Source: an uncultured Flavobacteriales bacterium (GTDB taxonomy: Bacteria > Bacteroidota > Bacteroidia > CAIKAF01). From it: a stretch of DNA of 14,841 bases. Of the stretch, positions 14,805 to 14,841 are shown one piece after another. Position 1 is the stretch's first letter. Each line of letters starts with the position of its first letter. Where the stretch lies: assembly GCA_937925455.1 (NCBI GenBank), contig CALEWF010000192.1:1-14841 (forward strand). The letters run 5' to 3'. The notes beneath the pieces were generated by a model. The model saw nothing but the letters and a program-made list of their open reading frames with translations. It did no database searches and had not been told where the DNA came from. Made by a program: the position numbers and the translations under genes.

Positions 14805-14841
14805 TTATTTCCCCAAAGCGACCTCCCCTAAAAATTCATTA
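14805..14841 (-). CDS. Possible C-terminal end of a convergent gene, cut by window edge
   Basis: Read on the minus strand, one frame stays open from the window edge and would encode NEFLGEVALGK followed by TAA (stop at 14805-14807). The other two minus frames hit stops at once. This end is more GC-rich than the 160 bases before it, which fits a gene boundary. Only 11 codons are visible, so it may be chance. No family can be assigned. Confidence 0.25.
   Translation of the reverse strand, partial: NEFLGEVALGK

Noticed and set aside
1..14841. CRISPR array, tRNA, transposase, toxin-antitoxin or defence genes
   Set aside because: No regularly spaced repeats, no tRNA cloverleaf, and every long coding frame is assigned to a non-mobile family.

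Overview
The window looks like a chromosomal stretch from a member of the Bacteroidota, probably in or near the Chitinophagales/Sphingobacteriales. The evidence is: promoters of the TTTG / TAnnTTTG type used by the Bacteroidota sigma factor, A-rich leaders without Shine-Dalgarno sequences, a BshB1-type bacillithiol deacetylase, a large secreted PIG-L protein with a C-terminal amidotransferase-like domain, and a porT-like outer-membrane barrel. Coding density is high and base composition is fairly AT-rich and uniform, apart from a more GC-rich rnpB. I see no phage, transposase, CRISPR array or defence island. This is mostly ordinary core genome.

Layout. 1-245 is non-coding: a 16-bp-stem palindrome at the left edge, then one copy of a 19-bp intergenic repeat. 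246-617 (minus) is the RNase P RNA gene, with a TAnnTTTG element just upstream. 686-2199 (plus) holds bshB1 and a short-chain dehydrogenase two bases apart. 2196-6313 (minus) holds three genes in the order outer-membrane barrel, RDD membrane protein, secreted PIG-L deacetylase. The last of these converges on the dehydrogenase so tightly that both stop codons lie inside one TTAA. 6331-6386 is a compact divergent promoter region. 6413-14644 (plus) is a run of five closely spaced genes: icmF, a secreted glycosidase-like protein, a SixA-type phosphatase, rsmA and mgtE, with gaps of 20, 6, -4 and 20 bases. After mgtE there are about 160 AT-rich bases and perhaps the last codons of a convergent gene at the right edge.

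How the genes fit together. The roles are mostly housekeeping: tRNA 5' maturation (rnpB), low-molecular-weight thiol synthesis (bshB1), acyl-CoA carbon-skeleton rearrangement (icmF), 16S rRNA dimethylation (rsmA) and magnesium uptake (mgtE). The five plus-strand genes are probably co-transcribed, but they do not form one pathway.

The points most worth a second look are these: rsmA has no ATG/GTG/TTG start and appears to begin at a CTG that overlaps the upstream stop as CTGA; mgtE starts at GTG just after an out-of-frame TAAATG; the RDD gene can only start at TTG; an exact 19-bp sequence occurs in two intergenic regions; and the 723-residue secreted protein has no function I can name with confidence. 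I did not find a convincing new multi-gene system.
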